From Alphaproteobacteria bacterium (GTDB taxonomy: Bacteria > Pseudomonadota > Alphaproteobacteria > Micropepsales > Micropepsaceae): DNA of 64,000 bases. Location: NCBI GenBank assembly GCA_025924715.1, contig JAICHV010000015.1, positions 1 through 64,000 of the forward strand. Direction: 5' to 3'. The notes beneath the pieces were generated by a model. It saw nothing but the letters and a program-made list of their open reading frames with translations. It had not been told where the DNA came from and searched no databases. Below are positions 62,114 through 64,000 of the stretch, piece after piece (position 1 is the first letter of the stretch; every line of letters begins with the position of its first letter). Position numbers and translations under genes: made by a program.

Positions 62114-63888
62114 TGCTGCTGTCGATCCGCGATCTGGATGTGCATTTCTCCACCCCGGATGGCGATGTCCATGCCGTGAAGAAAATCAGCCTGGACATCG
62201 GCGAAGGCGAATGCCTGGGCGTGGTGGGGGAATCCGGCTCCGGCAAAAGCCAGCTTTTTCTGGCCGCCTTCGGCCTTCTGTCTGGTAATGGCCGCGCCAG
62301 TGGCAGCGTGCGCTATCGCGGCGAGGAAATCCTGGGCGCCTCGCAAAAGAAATTGAACAGCTTGCGCGGGGCCAAGGTCACCATGATCTTTCAGGACCCG
62401 CTGACCGCCCTCACCCCGCATATGACTATCGGCGCCCAGATCGTCGAGGCGCTGAGCGCCCATCAAGCGGTGCCGCGCGAAGAGGCGCAGCGCCGCGCGC
62501 GCGAAATGCTGGATTATGTGCGCATTCCCGACAGCGCAAGGCGGATGAAGCAATATCCCCATGAATTGTCTGGCGGCATGCGCCAGCGGGTGATGATCGC
62601 CATGGCGACAATCAGCGGCCCCGATCTGTTGATCGCCGACGAGCCGACCACGGCCCTGGACGTGACCGTCCAGGCGCAGATTCTGGAAATCCTGCGCGCG
62701 CTCAAGACCGACAAGAAAACCGCCATCGCCTTGATAAGCCATGACATGGGGGTGATTGCCGGCAACGCCGATGCGGTGCTGGTGATGCGCCAAGGCGAAG
62801 TGGTGGAGCGGGGGCCGGTCGACGACATTTTCTATGCGCCGCGCGATCCTTATACCAGGATGCTGCTGGCGGCGATGCCGCGGCTGACCGACGAAGCGCC
62901 CCCGCCACCGGCGAAAGGCGAATATCTGCTGGATGTGCAGGATCTGAAGGTCAGCTTTCCCGTGGCCCAAGGCCTGTTCCAGGCGCCAAAGCCATTGCGC
63001 GCCGTCGATGGCGTTAGCTTCACGCTGAACCAGGGCGAGACCTTGGGCGTGGTGGGGGAATCGGGCTGCGGCAAATCCACTTTGGCCCGGGCGGTGCTGC
63101 AATTGCTGCCGCAAAAAGCGGGCCGGGTGGTGTGGATGGGCCGCGCGTTGGATACTGAGGCCCAATCGCAAATTCGCGCCCTGCGCAAGGATTTCCAGAT
63201 CGTGTTCCAGGACCCCTTGGCCAGTCTGGATCCGCGCATGCCGATCGGGATTTCCATCGCCGAGCCGCTGCGCGCGCTGGAGCCGGGTCTGTCGGGGAGC
63301 GAGATAAGGCGGCGGGTGGCGGCGATGATGGACAAGGTCGGGCTCGATCCGGCCTGGATCAATCGCTATCCGCATGAATTATCGGGCGGCCAGAACCAGC
63401 GCGTCGGCATCGCCCGCGCCATGATCGCGGAGCCGCGGATGATTGTCTGCGACGAAGCGGTCAGTGCGCTGGACGTTTCGATTCAGGCGCAGATCGTCGA
63501 TCTGATCAAATCCCTGCAAGCGGAAACCCGGCTGGCCTTGATCTTTATCAGTCACGACCTGGCGGTGGTGCGCAGCATCGCGCATCGGGTGATGGTGCTG
63601 TATCTGGGCCGCATCGTGGAGATGGCGGATGCGCCGGCGCTTTATGATGATCCGCGCCATCCCTATACCCGCGCCTTGCTGTCGGCAGTGCCGGAGCCCG
63701 ATCCCAGGGCCGAGCGCGCCAAAAGCCGCACGCTGTTGACGGGCGATCTGCCGTCGCCGCTCGACCGCCGCGCCCAGCTCACTTTCCTCAAATCGAAACG
63801 GATCGACGATCCCGATGCCGAGCAGTACCGGCCGCAACTGATCGAGGTCTCGCCCGGACATTTCGTGGCCGAGCACGATCCGGCCTGA
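62113..63888 (+). CDS. double ABC ATPase, OppDF/YejF type
   Basis: The 591-residue protein contains two complete ATPase domains. The first has Walker [10 protein letters not shown], signature LSGGMRQR and Walker [13 protein letters not shown]; the second has [17 protein letters not shown] and [11 protein letters not shown] (alanine for the usual proline). Each is followed by the oligopeptide-transport C-terminal segment ([26 protein letters not shown]). A fused pair like this is found in YejF-type importers. It powers uptake with the two permeases. Confidence 0.94.
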   Translation: MLLSIRDLDVHFSTPDGDVHAVKKISLDIGEGECLGVVGESGSGKSQLFLAAFGLLSGNGRASGSVRYRGEEILGASQKKLNSLRGAKVTMIFQDPLTALTPHMTIGAQIVEALSAHQAVPREEAQRRAREMLDYVRIPDSARRMKQYPHELSGGMRQRVMIAMATISGPDLLIADEPTTALDVTVQAQILEILRALKTDKKTAIALISHDMGVIAGNADAVLVMRQGEVVERGPVDDIFYAPRDPYTRMLLAAMPRLTDEAPPPPAKGEYLLDVQDLKVSFPVAQGLFQAPKPLRAVDGVSFTLNQGETLGVVGESGCGKSTLARAVLQLLPQKAGRVVWMGRALDTEAQSQIRALRKDFQIVFQDPLASLDPRMPIGISIAEPLRALEPGLSGSEIRRRVAAMMDKVGLDPAWINRYPHELSGGQNQRVGIARAMIAEPRMIVCDEAVSALDVSIQAQIVDLIKSLQAETRLALIFISHDLAVVRSIAHRVMVLYLGRIVEMADAPALYDDPRHPYTRALLSAVPEPDPRAERAKSRTLLTGDLPSPLDRRAQLTFLKSKRIDDPDAEQYRPQLIEVSPGHFVAEHDPA

Positions 63889-63890
63889 CC

Positions 63891-64000
63891 TCAGTTGACG
63901 CGGTGGACCTTGTACAGCGTGGAGTCGTCGCTGACATTCATGTTGTAGGTGCCCAGCGCGCCTTCATAGACATTCACCACATTGCGGGTGGCGGGGCTGC
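63891..64000 (-). CDS. C-terminus of an unknown protein (partial)
   Basis: Only the last 35 codons are present. They read SPATRNVVNVYEGALGTYNM and end with STLYKVHRVN before TGA. The remainder lies beyond the right edge, and no family can be named. It is convergent with the ATPase gene, 2 bp apart. Confidence 0.5.
   Translation of the reverse strand, partial: SPATRNVVNVYEGALGTYNMNVSDDSTLYKVHRVN

Overview
The window looks like chromosomal DNA of a GC-rich alphaproteobacterium. The evidence is a short-form 5-aminolevulinate synthase (Shemin pathway), a CcmI-type cytochrome c maturation set, short HisG with HisZ, and a tRNA-His with A73 and no encoded G-1. The lineage is not certain; a facultatively anaerobic, metal- or electrode-active genus would fit the gene content.

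Bases 1-18556 form a respiratory and haem region. On the minus strand lie a cytochrome c', ccmD, ccmC, ccmI, ccmH and a single long gene that joins ccmF to ccmG. Next comes a porin-cytochrome pair of the MtrAB/PioAB type: an outer-membrane barrel and an 11-haem periplasmic cytochrome made of a monohaem domain fused to a decahaem domain. Small unknown exported and membrane proteins follow, then a MocR-type regulator lacking the PLP lysine, ccmE, hemA, a DUF6455-like protein, an O-methyltransferase, hemN and a bacteriohaemerythrin. Three perfect and one near-perfect FNR/FixK boxes are spread through 10647-16626. They suggest that haem and cytochrome supply is induced at low oxygen alongside an extracellular electron-transfer route.

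Bases 18882-31679 are an integrated element of about 12.8 kb, bounded by a 47-bp direct repeat that reconstitutes a tRNA-Leu(CAG). It carries an ApeA-like HEPN protein, two GIY-YIG proteins with a membrane protein, a fused modification/specificity methyltransferase convergent with a PD-(D/E)XK nuclease, a serine recombinase, an HUH-type Rep with nearby repeats, and a tyrosine integrase next to the intact tRNA. It reads as a mobile defence island.

Bases 31868-46660 are housekeeping: an epimerase, uppP, mtgA, a GST, queG, a TPR protein, an M48 protease, a retropepsin-like protein without its aspartates, hisG-hisZ-hisS (with hisS of mixed base composition), 3-oxoacid CoA-transferase, a cupin, an MBL-fold protein and a methyltransferase.

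Bases 46853-58828 are a second integrated element of about 12 kb, bounded by a 48-bp direct repeat at tRNA-His(GTG). It has a canonical integrase, a replication-organiser-like protein, a small-terminase-like protein, an S49 peptidase, a trypsin-like/tail-fibre-like protein, an SRAP peptidase and several regulators. No large terminase, portal or major capsid gene is visible, so it is either a decayed prophage or a phage satellite.

Bases 59092-63888 hold an ABC importer: a PotD-like binding protein, two Opp/Yej-type permeases and a double ATPase. A partial gene begins at the right edge.
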